Assembly: GCF_004348995.1 (NCBI RefSeq)
Contig: NZ_SMKQ01000010.1
Location: 1-64,000, forward strand
Direction: 5' to 3'
Length of the DNA: 64,000 nt
Origin: Nonomuraea terrae
Lineage (GTDB): Bacteria > Actinomycetota > Actinomycetes > Streptosporangiales > Streptosporangiaceae
Positions 44,934 to 53,822 of the stretch are shown here, one piece after another. The position numbers were made by a program, and so were the translations under genes. The notes beneath the pieces were generated by a model. The model was not told the DNA's origin. It saw nothing but the letters and a program-made list of their open reading frames with translations, and made no database searches. Each line of letters opens with the position of its first letter. The stretch's first letter is position 1.

Positions 44934-45788
44934 TCAGCTCCTCCACAGTTCCTGCCAGGCCCACGTCAGCGTGCGCCGGGCGAGCACGGCGACGGCGTGC
45001 CGGCGGTAGCCGGCGCTGCCGCGCAGGTCGTCGATGGGCGAAGTGGCCCCCGCCACGAGCCCGCCGAATCGGGCGAGCACCGGCGCGGGCAGCTCGCCGC
45101 CGGTCCAGTCCAGCTCGGCGGCGGCGAATTCCTCGGCCTCGGCCGCGGCGACCGGCGTCGGGGCCGCCGAGCCGGCCGAGCAGCCGACGCGGCGGTGTTC
45201 CGGATCGAGCGTGAGCGCCACGGACGCGACGGCGATCACCATGGCGTTGCGCGGCCCGAGCTTGGCGAACTGCTGCGGGCCCGCGGCCACCGGCAGCCGC
45301 ACCGACGTCACGATCTCGTCCGTCTCCAGCACCGAGCGCCCGGGGCCGGTGAAGAACTCCCTGGCCGGGACCGCGCGCGTGCCCCGCGATGAGGCGACCT
45401 CGACCGACGCCCGGGCGGCCAGCAGCGGCGGCAGCGCGTCGCCGGCGGGCGAGGCGGTGCCGAGGTTGCCGCCCACGGTCGCCCGGTTGCGGATCTGCGC
45501 GGAGCCGATCGTCCGCGCGGCCCGCGCCAGGCCCGGCAGCTCGCCGCCGAGCTCCTCGACGATCCGCGTGTACGGCACGCCCGCGCCGAGCCTGACCGTG
45601 TCGCCGTCGCGCGACCACTCCCGCAGCTCGGCCACCCGCGAGATGTCGATCAGCCTGGACTCCTGGCGGTGCCCGAAGTTGAGCCCGACCATGACGTCCG
45701 TGCCGCCGGCGATCAGCGTGGCGTCGGGGTGGGCGGCCTTGAGCTCGATGGCGTGCCGCAGGTCCGCGGCGGAGAGGAACTGCGTCAC
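44934..45788 (-). CDS. FAD-binding subunit of the molybdenum hydroxylase
   Basis: 284 residues: the FAD-binding ATLIAGGTDVMVGLNFGHR, and ARTIGSAQIRNRATVGGNLGTASPAGDALPPLLA, which is the CoxM/XdhB signature. It passes electrons from the iron-sulfur subunit to NAD+ or another acceptor. The GTG start overlaps the MFS stop by 4 nt; the longer upstream frame is within the transporter and is rejected. Confidence 0.94.
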   Translation of the reverse strand: MTQFLSAADLRHAIELKAAHPDATLIAGGTDVMVGLNFGHRQESRLIDISRVAELREWSRDGDTVRLGAGVPYTRIVEELGGELPGLARAARTIGSAQIRNRATVGGNLGTASPAGDALPPLLAARASVEVASSRGTRAVPAREFFTGPGRSVLETDEIVTSVRLPVAAGPQQFAKLGPRNAMVIAVASVALTLDPEHRRVGCSAGSAAPTPVAAAEAEEFAAAELDWTGGELPAPVLARFGGLVAGATSPIDDLRGSAGYRRHAVAVLARRTLTWAWQELWRS

Positions 45789-47101
45789 GCCGGCGCCCCC
45801 TCCGCCGCCGGTTCGACGGCGGCCCGCTCGGTCAGGAACAGCGCGGCCACCGTCCCGACGACGCCGGCCGCGGTCATGTAGAGGGCGATGGCGGTCCAGG
45901 AGCCGGTGCCGTCGTACAGCCAGGTGGCGATGATCGGTGCCAGGCCGCTGCCGAACACCGTGCCGAGCGTGTAGCCGACCGACATGCCGGTGTAGCGCAC
46001 GGCCGGCGGGAAGACGTGGGCGAAGAACGCCGGCATGGTGCCGTAGTTGGCGGCGTACGGGATGAACAGCACCACGAAGCCGAGCAGCATCAGCCCGAAC
46101 GAGCCGCTCCCGAAGAGGGAGAACCACACGTACGGCAGCGCCGCCATCGCCACGATGCTGACCCAGAAGATGCGTTTGCGGTCCACCCGGTCCGACAACC
46201 AGCCGAAGAACGGGATGGCGACGATGGTGAACACGTTGATCAGCAGCACGAGCTGCAGGATCATGTCGCGGTCCATGCCGAGCTGCTTCTCGCCGTAACT
46301 GAGGGAGTAGACGGTCGCGATGTAGAACGTGACGCCGGCCGGGATGTAGGCCAGGCACATCAGCAGCACCCGCGGCCAGTGCTTCGACAGCACCTCGGCG
46401 AGGGGGGCCTTGCGCACCTCGCCGCTCGCCTTGACCCGCTCGAAGTCGGGGCTCTCGGCCAGCTTGAGCCGGATGAGCAGGCCCAGCCCGACCAGGACCG
46501 CGCTCAGCAGGAACGGCACCCGCCAGCCCCAGGCCATGAAGGACTCGTCGGACATCTGCGAGGTGAGCAGGAACGCCAGGTTGGCGAGCAGCATGCCCCA
46601 GCCGGCGCCGGTGTTGACCAGCGCGCCGAAGAAGCCGCGCCTGCCGGGGCCGGCGTGCTCGACGCTCATCAGCACCGCGCCGCCGTACTCGCCGCCCAGC
46701 GACATGCCCTGCAGTACGCGCAGCAGCACCAGCAGGATCGGCGCGGCCACGCCGATCGTCTCGTACGTCGGCAACAGGCCGATGCAGAGCGTGGCGCCGC
46801 CCATCAGGGTGAGCGTGACGACCAGCATGGACTTGCGGCCGAGCCGGTCACCGAAGTGCCCGAACAGCGCGCCGCCGATGGGCCTGGCCACGAACGCCAG
46901 GGCGAACGTCGACAGCGACAGCAGGGTGCCGACCAGGGCGTCGTAGCTGGGGAAGAAGAGCTGGTCGAACACCAGCGCGGCGGCGGTGCCGTAGATGAAG
47001 AACTCGTACCACTCGATCGTGGTCCCGGCCAGGCTGGCCAGGACGACCCGGGTGGAGCTGGACCGTGGTGCGGCGTGTGCGGCTTTGGCGGGTTGCGGCA
47101 T
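45785..47101 (-). CDS. MFS transporter, metabolite:H+ symporter (MHS) type
   Basis: 438 residues with twelve helices. The MHS marker TTIEWYEFFIYGTAAALVF is at helix 1, FVARPIGGALFGHFGDRLGRK is the loop 2-3 motif, and RVLQGMSLGGEYGGAVLMSVEHA follows. MHS members import organic acids, betaines and aromatic or heterocyclic acids such as shikimate. Placed between the hydrolase and hydroxylase genes, it probably imports the pathway substrate. ATG preceded by AGGAAG. Confidence 0.93.
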   Translation of the reverse strand: MPQPAKAAHAAPRSSSTRVVLASLAGTTIEWYEFFIYGTAAALVFDQLFFPSYDALVGTLLSLSTFALAFVARPIGGALFGHFGDRLGRKSMLVVTLTLMGGATLCIGLLPTYETIGVAAPILLVLLRVLQGMSLGGEYGGAVLMSVEHAGPGRRGFFGALVNTGAGWGMLLANLAFLLTSQMSDESFMAWGWRVPFLLSAVLVGLGLLIRLKLAESPDFERVKASGEVRKAPLAEVLSKHWPRVLLMCLAYIPAGVTFYIATVYSLSYGEKQLGMDRDMILQLVLLINVFTIVAIPFFGWLSDRVDRKRIFWVSIVAMAALPYVWFSLFGSGSFGLMLLGFVVLFIPYAANYGTMPAFFAHVFPPAVRYTGMSVGYTLGTVFGSGLAPIIATWLYDGTGSWTAIALYMTAAGVVGTVAALFLTERAAVEPAAEGAPA

Positions 47102-47106
47102 GGTGG

Positions 47107-48273
47107 TTACTTCCTCAGGAAGCGGGTGACGGTGTCACGAAGCACGGCGGCTTCGTCGCGTACGGCGGACAGCCGTACGAAGTCGTCGCCGAGGAGGTCG
47201 CCCTCGGCGGGTACCCCGAACATGACGGTGGGGATGCCGCGCTCTGACGGCCCGCCCGCGTCGAAAGAACCCCCGTAGACGCCGTGCCGGGGCTCGCCGA
47301 GGCGCTCCCTGATCGCGGCGTCGAGCGCGCCCAGCACCTCGCGGCGCTCGGGCGGCAGATAGGCCGGCAGCATCGTGACGCCCGGCCTGACCTCGCAGCC
47401 CTCCAGTCCCTCCAGCGCCGCGGCGATCTCCGCGGCGGCCTCCGCCGGATCGGTCCCCGGCAGCAGCCGCCGGTCCACGACGATCCGCCCGGAGGCGGGC
47501 AGCGTGTGCGGGGCCAGCGGCTCATAGCCGACCAGGTACGGCACGACCTGCTCGCGGCCGAGCGCGGGATGCTCGGCGCGGGCCCGTACGACCGCGTCGA
47601 GCTCACGCAGCCGCACGACCGCGTCCGCGACGACGTCGATGACCCTGCCCCCGTCCGGCGGGTTCGACGAGTGCGCGGCCGTGCCGTGGACGTCGACGAT
47701 CACGTCGACCCTGCCCCGGTTGCCGATCGACACCTCGAACCCGGTGCAGAACAGCTGGATGACCAGGTCGGGGCGGTACGGGAGGGCGTCGAGGATGGCG
47801 CGGGAGCAGTCGTGGCTGCTGCGCCCCTCGTTGTTGACGCACAGCAGCAGCGTGCCGTGCAGCTCGACCCGCTCGGAGACGATCCACCGGGCCAGGTCCA
47901 GCAGGCACGCCTGGTGCGCCTTGTTCTGCGAGACGCCCTGGCCGAACAGGCACGGCTCGTCCACGCCCAGCTCCATGGGTGTGCGGACGCGGCCGGACCA
48001 CGGGTCGGCCATGAGGTTGTGGTGCTGGGTCGGCGTGTACGCCATGAGCGCCAGCGTGGGCCCGTCGCCGGCGCCGAACCGCACGGCGAACTGGTTGGCC
48101 GGCAGGTCGATGACATCCGTCGCACCCGTCGCCAGGAACGCCGGCCGCAGGTGGTCCTGGACGTAGCGCACCAGCGTCGGGTCGTCGGGCTCGATGAGCG
48201 TCCGCGCGCCCAGCGGCACGGCGGACGGCACGCGCGCCAGGGCGGCCAGCGTGTCGACCAGGTACTCGCTCAT
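47107..48273 (-). CDS. M20-family peptidase/amidohydrolase with altered metal ligands
   Basis: 388 residues with M20 architecture: VDVIVDVHGTAAHSSNPPDGG is the dimerisation/substrate-lid motif and GGSFDAGGPSERGIPTVMFG the C-terminal metal segment. The usual ligands look changed: the HxD stretch reads LMAYTPTQHHN, the GRGxxDxKG stretch reads GQGVSQNKA, and the Glu-Glu base pair reads NNEG. It may use another metal arrangement or have another activity. The ATG overlaps the LLM oxidoreductase stop by 4 nt. In context it may hydrolyse an amide after ring opening. Confidence 0.85.
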   Translation of the reverse strand: MSEYLVDTLAALARVPSAVPLGARTLIEPDDPTLVRYVQDHLRPAFLATGATDVIDLPANQFAVRFGAGDGPTLALMAYTPTQHHNLMADPWSGRVRTPMELGVDEPCLFGQGVSQNKAHQACLLDLARWIVSERVELHGTLLLCVNNEGRSSHDCSRAILDALPYRPDLVIQLFCTGFEVSIGNRGRVDVIVDVHGTAAHSSNPPDGGRVIDVVADAVVRLRELDAVVRARAEHPALGREQVVPYLVGYEPLAPHTLPASGRIVVDRRLLPGTDPAEAAAEIAAALEGLEGCEVRPGVTMLPAYLPPERREVLGALDAAIRERLGEPRHGVYGGSFDAGGPSERGIPTVMFGVPAEGDLLGDDFVRLSAVRDEAAVLRDTVTRFLRK

Positions 48274-49283
48274 CGGAGCTCCCGCAGCCGCGGCAGCACG
48301 TCGTCGCCGAAGCTCTCGATCAGCTCGCTCGGCAGCGTGTAGTTGCCGACGTGGCGCAGGTAGAAGCCGGTCGCGCCCAGCTCGACCGCCCGCTTCGCGC
48401 GCTCCACGATGTCGTCCACGGTGCCGAACAGGCAGAACGTCCGGGCGAACTTGACCGCCATCTCGTCGGTGACCCACTTGGAGGCGTGCCGGATGGCCAG
48501 CTTCCAGTCCTCGGCGTGCACCATGTCGGGGTAGACCTCGGGCACGTGCGGCGGCGGCGCCAGCTCGATGCCGGCGATGCGCAGGAAGTCCTGGCCGCCG
48601 ATGGTCGCCATGTGCAGGCAGATCGGCTTGAGCACGGCCGCGTCGCGTTCGAGGTCGTCGGTGACCTTGCAGAACGCGCCGACCGTGAACTCGAAGGGCC
48701 GATCCGACCCGTCCAGGCCCTTGCGCACGGCCTTCGTGGTCTGGTCGAGCGTCTCGGGCGAGATGCCGGCCAGGGTGACCACGCCGTCGGCGATCTCCCC
48801 GGCCAGCTCCAGCGTGCGCGGGCCGCTGGCGGCGATGTGCACGGGCACGGCGCCGCCGGCGTCACGCAGGCGCAGCCGCCGTTCGCCGTACTCCCACTCG
48901 CCGCCGCCCTGCAGCGCGCGGATCTGCTCGATGGCCGCCCGCAGCTCTGCCCGCTTGGACGGGCGGATGCCCATGGGCTTCACCGAGCTGTCGCCGCTGC
49001 CCACGCCGAGGATGACGCGCCCCGGAGCCAGCTCCGCCACCGTGTTGATGGCCGAGGCGACCACGGTCGGGTGGCGGGTGACGACGTTCGTCACCGCGGT
49101 GGCCAGCTCGATGCGCTCGGTCCGGGTGGCGGCCACGGCCATGACCGCGTACACGTCGCGCCAGAGCAGTTGCGAGTCGGCGATCCAGGCGACGTCGAAC
49201 CCGTACCGCTCGGCGCGGCGCACCTCTTCGGCGATCTGGTCCGCTCTGGTCGCCGGGGGGAAACGGACACCTACTTTGATCAA
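48270..49283 (-). CDS. LLM-class flavin/F420-dependent oxidoreductase
   Basis: 337 residues of a luciferase-like TIM barrel: IKVGVRFPPATRADQIAEEVRRAERYGFDVAWIADSQL, TERIELATAVTNVVTRHP, VILGVGSGDSSVKPMGI, VPVHIAASGPRTLELAGEIADGVV. The last two motifs fit the F420-binding Mer/Fgd branch, though FMN cannot be ruled out. A TTG start is chosen because AAGGTG lies 6 nt upstream and it gives MIKVGVRF; the in-frame GTG three codons earlier has no room for a site. First gene of the operon. Confidence 0.88.
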   Translation of the reverse strand: MIKVGVRFPPATRADQIAEEVRRAERYGFDVAWIADSQLLWRDVYAVMAVAATRTERIELATAVTNVVTRHPTVVASAINTVAELAPGRVILGVGSGDSSVKPMGIRPSKRAELRAAIEQIRALQGGGEWEYGERRLRLRDAGGAVPVHIAASGPRTLELAGEIADGVVTLAGISPETLDQTTKAVRKGLDGSDRPFEFTVGAFCKVTDDLERDAAVLKPICLHMATIGGQDFLRIAGIELAPPPHVPEVYPDMVHAEDWKLAIRHASKWVTDEMAVKFARTFCLFGTVDDIVERAKRAVELGATGFYLRHVGNYTLPSELIESFGDDVLPRLRELR

Positions 49284-49314
49284 GGAGATCACCTTCTTCG
49301 GTATTAATCCGGAC

Positions 49315-49343
49315 AAGCTAGTCTGCTGTCTGACATCAGTCAA
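49315..49343 (-). promoter_or_regulatory. Promoter of the hydroxylase operon with an internal operator
   Basis: On the minus strand TTGACT (49338-49343), a 17-bp spacer and TAGCTT (49315-49320). The spacer contains TGTCTGACA (49327-49335), a 9-bp palindrome of the kind bound by FadR-type GntR proteins. Binding by the divergent GntR would block the polymerase. Confidence 0.55.
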
Positions 49344-49346
49344 CGG

Positions 49347-50159
49347 GTGTGGCAGAATGTCCCGGTGAATACGGAGCAGACGCGTGCCCCCGTCCGGTAC
49401 GAGCCGCTCGCTCGCACGCCCCTCCCGGACGTCATCGCCGAGCAGTTGCTGGCCGAGATCGACTCCGGCGCCCTCCGGCCGGGTGACCGGCTGCCTTCCG
49501 AGCCCGAGCTGGCCCGGCAGCTGCAGGTCGGCCGCAGCTCGCTGCGCGAGGCCATCCGCAAGCTGCACACGCTGGGCGTGGTCGAGGTCGTCCGGGGGCG
49601 CGGCACGTACGTCCGGCACCGCACGGAGCCTGAGCCGACCCCGCAGTTCGTCAACTGGAGCGCCGACCAGGGGCCGGCCGTCGCCGAGTTGCTGGAGGTC
49701 CGCATCGGGCTGGAGCTGGCCGCGGCGGGGCTGGCCTGCGTACGCGCCACCCAGGCCGACATCGACGAGCTGGCGGCGCGCTGCCGCGAACACGAGGCCG
49801 CCCGGCGCAAGGGTGATCTGGCCGTGCTCGTGCGCACCGACGAGCAGGTCCACGAGGGCCTGATCCGGGCCGCGCACAACGACCTGCTGCTGCAGGTCTA
49901 TCTGGCGCTGGTGCCGGAGATGGCGGAGTTCCGCGAGCACACGCTGGCGCTCCAGCGCGCCGACGAGCGCTTCGACCCGCACCACCGATCCATGCTGACC
50001 GCGCTGGTCGAACGCGACGCGGCGGGCGTGCGCAAGGCCGTGCTGCAGCACGTGGCGGCGCTCTACGGCGAGGTCAAGGCGGCGGGCACCGCGAAGACGG
50101 GCCGGCCGCCCGCGGGCCGGATGCTCGACTACGCCACGATCGTGGCGACCTTCAGCTGA
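49347..50159 (+). CDS. FadR-type GntR regulator (FCD domain)
   Basis: 270 residues: winged helix PLPDVIAEQLLAEIDSGALRPGDRLPSEPELARQLQVGRSSLREAIRKLHTLGVVEVVRGRGTYV, then a helical FCD domain with candidate metal/ligand His residues (DEQVHEGLIRAAHND, HHRSML). It is divergent from the LLM-hydroxylase operon, with the promoter between them, so it is the likely repressor. GTG at 49347 or GTG at 49365 could be the start; neither has a clear ribosome site. Confidence 0.88.
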   Translation: MWQNVPVNTEQTRAPVRYEPLARTPLPDVIAEQLLAEIDSGALRPGDRLPSEPELARQLQVGRSSLREAIRKLHTLGVVEVVRGRGTYVRHRTEPEPTPQFVNWSADQGPAVAELLEVRIGLELAAAGLACVRATQADIDELAARCREHEAARRKGDLAVLVRTDEQVHEGLIRAAHNDLLLQVYLALVPEMAEFREHTLALQRADERFDPHHRSMLTALVERDAAGVRKAVLQHVAALYGEVKAAGTAKTGRPPAGRMLDYATIVATFS

Positions 50160-50160
50160 A

Positions 50161-50188
50161 GGCCCCGCCCCCGTGAGGGGACGGAGCC
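50161..50188. terminator. Hairpin terminator after the GntR gene
   Basis: GGCCCCGCCCCC pairs with GGGGACGGAGCC (10 of 12 positions) around a 4-nt loop, one base after the GntR stop and before the convergent subtilase relic. Confidence 0.55.
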
Positions 50189-50196
50189 CGATCGGG

Positions 50197-52368
50197 TCAT
50201 CGCAGGGCGAAGGCCCGCTTGATCGTCTGCTCGACCGTGCCGCCGGAGCGGTCCCAGGCCGTGACCTTCAGCGACACGTGGCCGGTGCGGCCTCGGTGGT
50301 CGGTCTTGACGCGGTACGCGTCCTTGTGCCGGCTCACCTTCGCCTGCGTCCAGCTCGCGCCGTCGTCGTACGACACGTACGCCGTGGCCCCTGCCGCCCG
50401 TGCGGGGGCCGCGCCGTGGGGCGTCCTGACGGAGAACTCGAACGTGTGCTGACCGCGTGCCGGCACGCTGCCGTGCAGGTCCACGCCGAGGTCGTAGTCG
50501 ATCGTGAGCAGCGGCAGCACCTCCCGACCGGCGGTGCGGGCCTAGGTGAACGTCCACGTCGTGGCCGTCTCGGTGGCGGTGCCCCACCAGGGCGCGGTCC
50601 GCCGGGCGCGCAGGTCGAGTCGGTAGGAGGCCCGTTCGGCGGGAAGCGCGAACGTCTGGTTGTACAGCTCCGCCCCCGACGCGATCACCTCGTCCCCGCG
50701 GGACAGCGCGAACGACGCCTCGTCGCCCAGAGCGTGGACGAAGCCGAAGTGGTCGGGGTCGGAGTCGCCGAACGCGGGCGCCGTGATCCGCAGCGCGTCG
50801 CCGGTGCGCTGCGCCGGCAGGCCGAACTCGGCGTACGCGCTGGACGGGTCGCGCGGCTGGCCGGGCCCGCCGGTCGCGAACCAGTGCTCGGCGACCCGCT
50901 GTCCCGCCCGGTAGGAGCGGTCACCGCTGATCAGCTCGGCCCCGTCGACGGACCGCTGGAACTTGGCCCGCACGACCATGTCACCGGGAGTCGCCCACTC
51001 CACCCGCCGCATCGCGCCGACGATCGGCGACGGCTTGAGCATGATGCCGCCGACGTCCGGCAGGAAGCTGGCGCGCGTGCCGTAGCCGGCCTCGTCCGTG
51101 GTGCCGTGGTAACTGGCGTCGATGCGGGCCATGGTCCGCGGTGACACCTCGTAACGCAGGTTCCTCGGCACGGCATCGTGCCAGCGCAGCACGTCGTACC
51201 AGTACGGGCTCACCGAGGTGCCCCGGAGGCGCACCCGGCCCGCCGCGCGCAGCGCCGCCGCGTCGTCGAAGCCGGTGGTGAAGGCGGGCGTGCGCAGGCC
51301 GCTGCCCCAGTAGGCCAGGGTGCCGGCCGGGTCGTGCGCCGCCACCACGACGACGGGGGCGCCGGCCGCGCCCGCGCTCTCGACGGTGGCGAGCATGTCG
51401 GCCCCGGGCCGGTAGGTGAGCAGCGCGAGCTTGCCGCGCAGGTCGAGACCGGTGAGGTCCTCGCGGGTGCCGGCGTCGTACACCTGAAGGTCGAGCCGCC
51501 CGTCGAAGGCCGGCCCGTAGTCCATGAGGACCAGCCGCACGTCCTCGCCCTTGGCGGTGCCCTTGAGGCTGCCCTTGAGGCTGCTCGTGACGGCGGCGAA
51601 CGGCTGGTACAGGTCCCAGTGGTGGTACATCCGGAACAGGCCCGTCTCCGCCGCGGCGATAGGCGTCACGTAGGCGCGTTCGGTCGCGGCCGTCATCGTC
51701 CACGACGAGTGCAGGCCGGGCGCGTCCGTGTCGCCGTAGCGTACGTGGCCGATCGTGATCTTCGTGTGGTCGGCGTCCCTCTCCGCGGTGTCCAGGACGA
51801 TGCGGGCGGCGGAGCGGGCGTCGAGCGGGATCGTCGCCGGGCCGGTGATCTCGACGTCGGCGGCGCCCGCGCTGGCGAGCACCCGGGTCCTGCGCGCGCC
51901 CGCCGGCACCGGCTGGGCGGACGGCGCGCTCCTCGCCGCCTGGCCGTAGCTGACGATCAGCGGCAGCGAGGCGCGGCCCGCGTCGTCGTAGCCGGCCTCG
52001 ATGAGGGTGGTGACGTTGAACAGCTCCGTGTCCAGCCGGTTCGCGGCCAGCAGCGGGCGGGCCGTCTCCGGGATGACGTACAGGTCGCCGTCGCGCTCCA
52101 CGGTCTTGAACGCGGGCTGCGTCCGGCCCGGGGACGGGCGCGGGGTCACGGCGCGGCGGCCGTCGGGGTAGGTCTGGACGTCGATGACGTCGCCGGTGAT
52201 CAGCGTCAGCGCGTGCGCGGCCGGCGGCCCAGCTGGTGGGGCGCTCGACGGAACGCTCGGTGGGGCGGGCGGCGGGTCGCCGGCGGCTGCACTCGCGGGG
52301 ACGGCCGGCCCGAAGGCGAGCACGGCCGCGGCGAGGACCGCTCCGAGGGCACGGTGGGGTGGGGGCAT
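50197..52368 (-). pseudogene. Secreted subtilase-family relic, protease domain absent, split by an in-frame amber codon
   Basis: The upstream part (50542-52368, 608 residues) starts at the ATG with AAGGAAG upstream and has a signal peptide ending at ASA. An S8-associated propeptide-like region follows (ALTLITGDVIDVQTYPDG; LFNVTTLIEAGYDD; LPLIVSYG), then the PA-like and beta-sandwich domains usually C-terminal to the protease. No Asp, His or GTSM-Ser catalytic motifs occur. A TAG at 50542-50544 is followed in the same frame by 107 more sense codons (to 50197) that continue the same type of domain (LTIDYDLGVDLHGSV, YVSYDDGASW). One base change from TCG, a Ser codon, would explain the stop. Either a decaying gene or a sequencing error. 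Confidence 0.75.
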
Positions 52369-52388
52369 CCTGGGGCTTCCTTCGAGGG

Positions 52389-52447
52389 GTCCGCGCACGT
52401 CACGGGTCCGCGCACGTCACGGGTCCGCGCACGTCACGGGTCCGCGC
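52389..52447. repeat. 17-bp direct repeat, 3.5 copies
   Basis: The unit GTCCGCGCACGTCACGG occurs at 52389-52405, 52406-52422 and 52423-52439, plus eight more bases of a fourth copy, all identical. It lies immediately upstream of the subtilase-relic ribosome site, in the 184-bp gap before the second LLM gene. Confidence 0.95.
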
Positions 52448-52552
52448 GGTGATCACCATGCGCAGGACAACCTGTCAGGAAGCCGGCAGAGGAGCAAGAG
52501 ATCTACGAGGCGCAGGTACGCCACGTCGTGTTTCCGCCGCCCATGATCACGA

Positions 52553-53602
52553 TCAGCCGAACGCCGGCATGATCCGGTCGTGGATCAGCCTGAGCTGGGT
52601 GTCCACGTCGGCGACCTCGGGCAGCTCCCTGCCCATGAACTGCTTGACCAGGGTCGCGTCGGTGACGGCCAGGATCATGTGGTTGACGCCCGCGGGCTCG
52701 ATCTCCCGTTTGATCTTCTCCACGCACTCCTCGGGCGTCCCGGCGATCGACAGGCGCTCGCCCAGTTCGGGCGGGGTGAGCTCGATCGCCCTGCCCAGAT
52801 CTCCGGCCCCCAGGGCGTCCACGACGGGCTTCATGGCCGACGGCTCGACCCCGTTGCGTTCCAGCTGTTCCGCGGGCATCGAGGACGCGTACAGCCCGAC
52901 CATGCTCCGCGCCGCCTCCTTCGCCACGGCGGAGTCGGGCCCGGTCGCGAAGACCACCCACGCGCCGATGTCCATGGAGGCCCAGTCCTTGCCCGCCCGC
53001 TCGGCGCCGATCCGGAAGTTGCGCACCGCGTAGTCGTACGCCTCGCGGGTGTAGCTGAGCGCGTGGTGGACGCCGTCGGACAGCTCGCCGGCCGCCTGGA
53101 AGGACTTCGGGCCGCGCATCGCGCCCAGCTTCACCGGCACCCGCTCCTGCACCGGGCGGGCGAAGGTGAACAGCCCGTCGTAGGTGAAGAACTCGCCCTC
53201 GTACGTGATCGCCCCTTCGTCGAGCAGCGTGCGTACGACGTGGGCGGCCTCCTTGACCCTGGACAGCGGCTTGGTGGTGGTCCAGTCGATGGCGTACTGC
53301 GCCAGCAACCCGAAGTTGCCGCTGGACAGCACGACCTCGGCGCGGCCGCCGCTGAGCTCGTCGAGGGTCGCCGTCGCCTGCGCGATCAGCGACGGCTCGC
53401 GCAGCACCACGGAGGAGACGCTGGGCCCGAACCTGATCCTGCCGGTCTGCAGCGACGCGGCGGCGAACAGCAGCCACAGATCCTTGTGCCAGGTCTCGTC
53501 GGCCGCGTAGCAGGCGTAGAAGCCCAGCTCGTCGGCCAGCCTGATCGAGGCGAGGGAGTCGCGCAGGGGGTAGTCGGGGAGCATCACGTAGCTGAACTTC
53601 AT
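52553..53602 (-). CDS. LLM-class flavin/F420-dependent oxidoreductase
   Basis: 349 residues: MKFSYVMLPDYPLRDSLASIRLADELGFYACYAADETWHKDLW, FGPSVSSVVLREPSLIAQATATLDELSGGRAEVVLSSGNFG, and VPVKLGAMRGPKSFQAAGELSDGVHHAL, all typical of F420-binding LLM proteins. It is not close to the other LLM protein in the window. The ATG has AGGAGGAACG upstream; a longer upstream frame has no support. A monocistronic gene with palindromic sites in its leader. The substrate is unknown. Confidence 0.88.
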   Translation of the reverse strand: MKFSYVMLPDYPLRDSLASIRLADELGFYACYAADETWHKDLWLLFAAASLQTGRIRFGPSVSSVVLREPSLIAQATATLDELSGGRAEVVLSSGNFGLLAQYAIDWTTTKPLSRVKEAAHVVRTLLDEGAITYEGEFFTYDGLFTFARPVQERVPVKLGAMRGPKSFQAAGELSDGVHHALSYTREAYDYAVRNFRIGAERAGKDWASMDIGAWVVFATGPDSAVAKEAARSMVGLYASSMPAEQLERNGVEPSAMKPVVDALGAGDLGRAIELTPPELGERLSIAGTPEECVEKIKREIEPAGVNHMILAVTDATLVKQFMGRELPEVADVDTQLRLIHDRIMPAFG

Positions 53603-53633
53603 CGTTCCTCCTGGGGGTGCCCGCCCAACGCTA

Positions 53634-53648
53634 TGACGTGCCATGTCA
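53634..53648. promoter_or_regulatory. Operator-like palindrome upstream of the second LLM gene
   Basis: TGACGTGCCATGTCA is a 15-bp near-palindrome (12 of 14 arm positions). Related elements TGTC-aatg-GACA at 53666-53677 and GACAT at 53692-53696 follow within 50 bp. Confidence 0.5.
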
Positions 53649-53822
53649 AAGGGCAATACATAGCCTGTCAATGGACATCGCGCCCTTCAGTGGACATTCC
53701 GGACGGAGGGGAGTCGCGCACGAGACAGGTCAAGACCGGGGTTCGCCGGGCCGGAATGAACATTAAAGATTTTTCATGTGCGACTCATCTCCACGCACCG
53801 CATTGAGCCCGACACTAAGACC

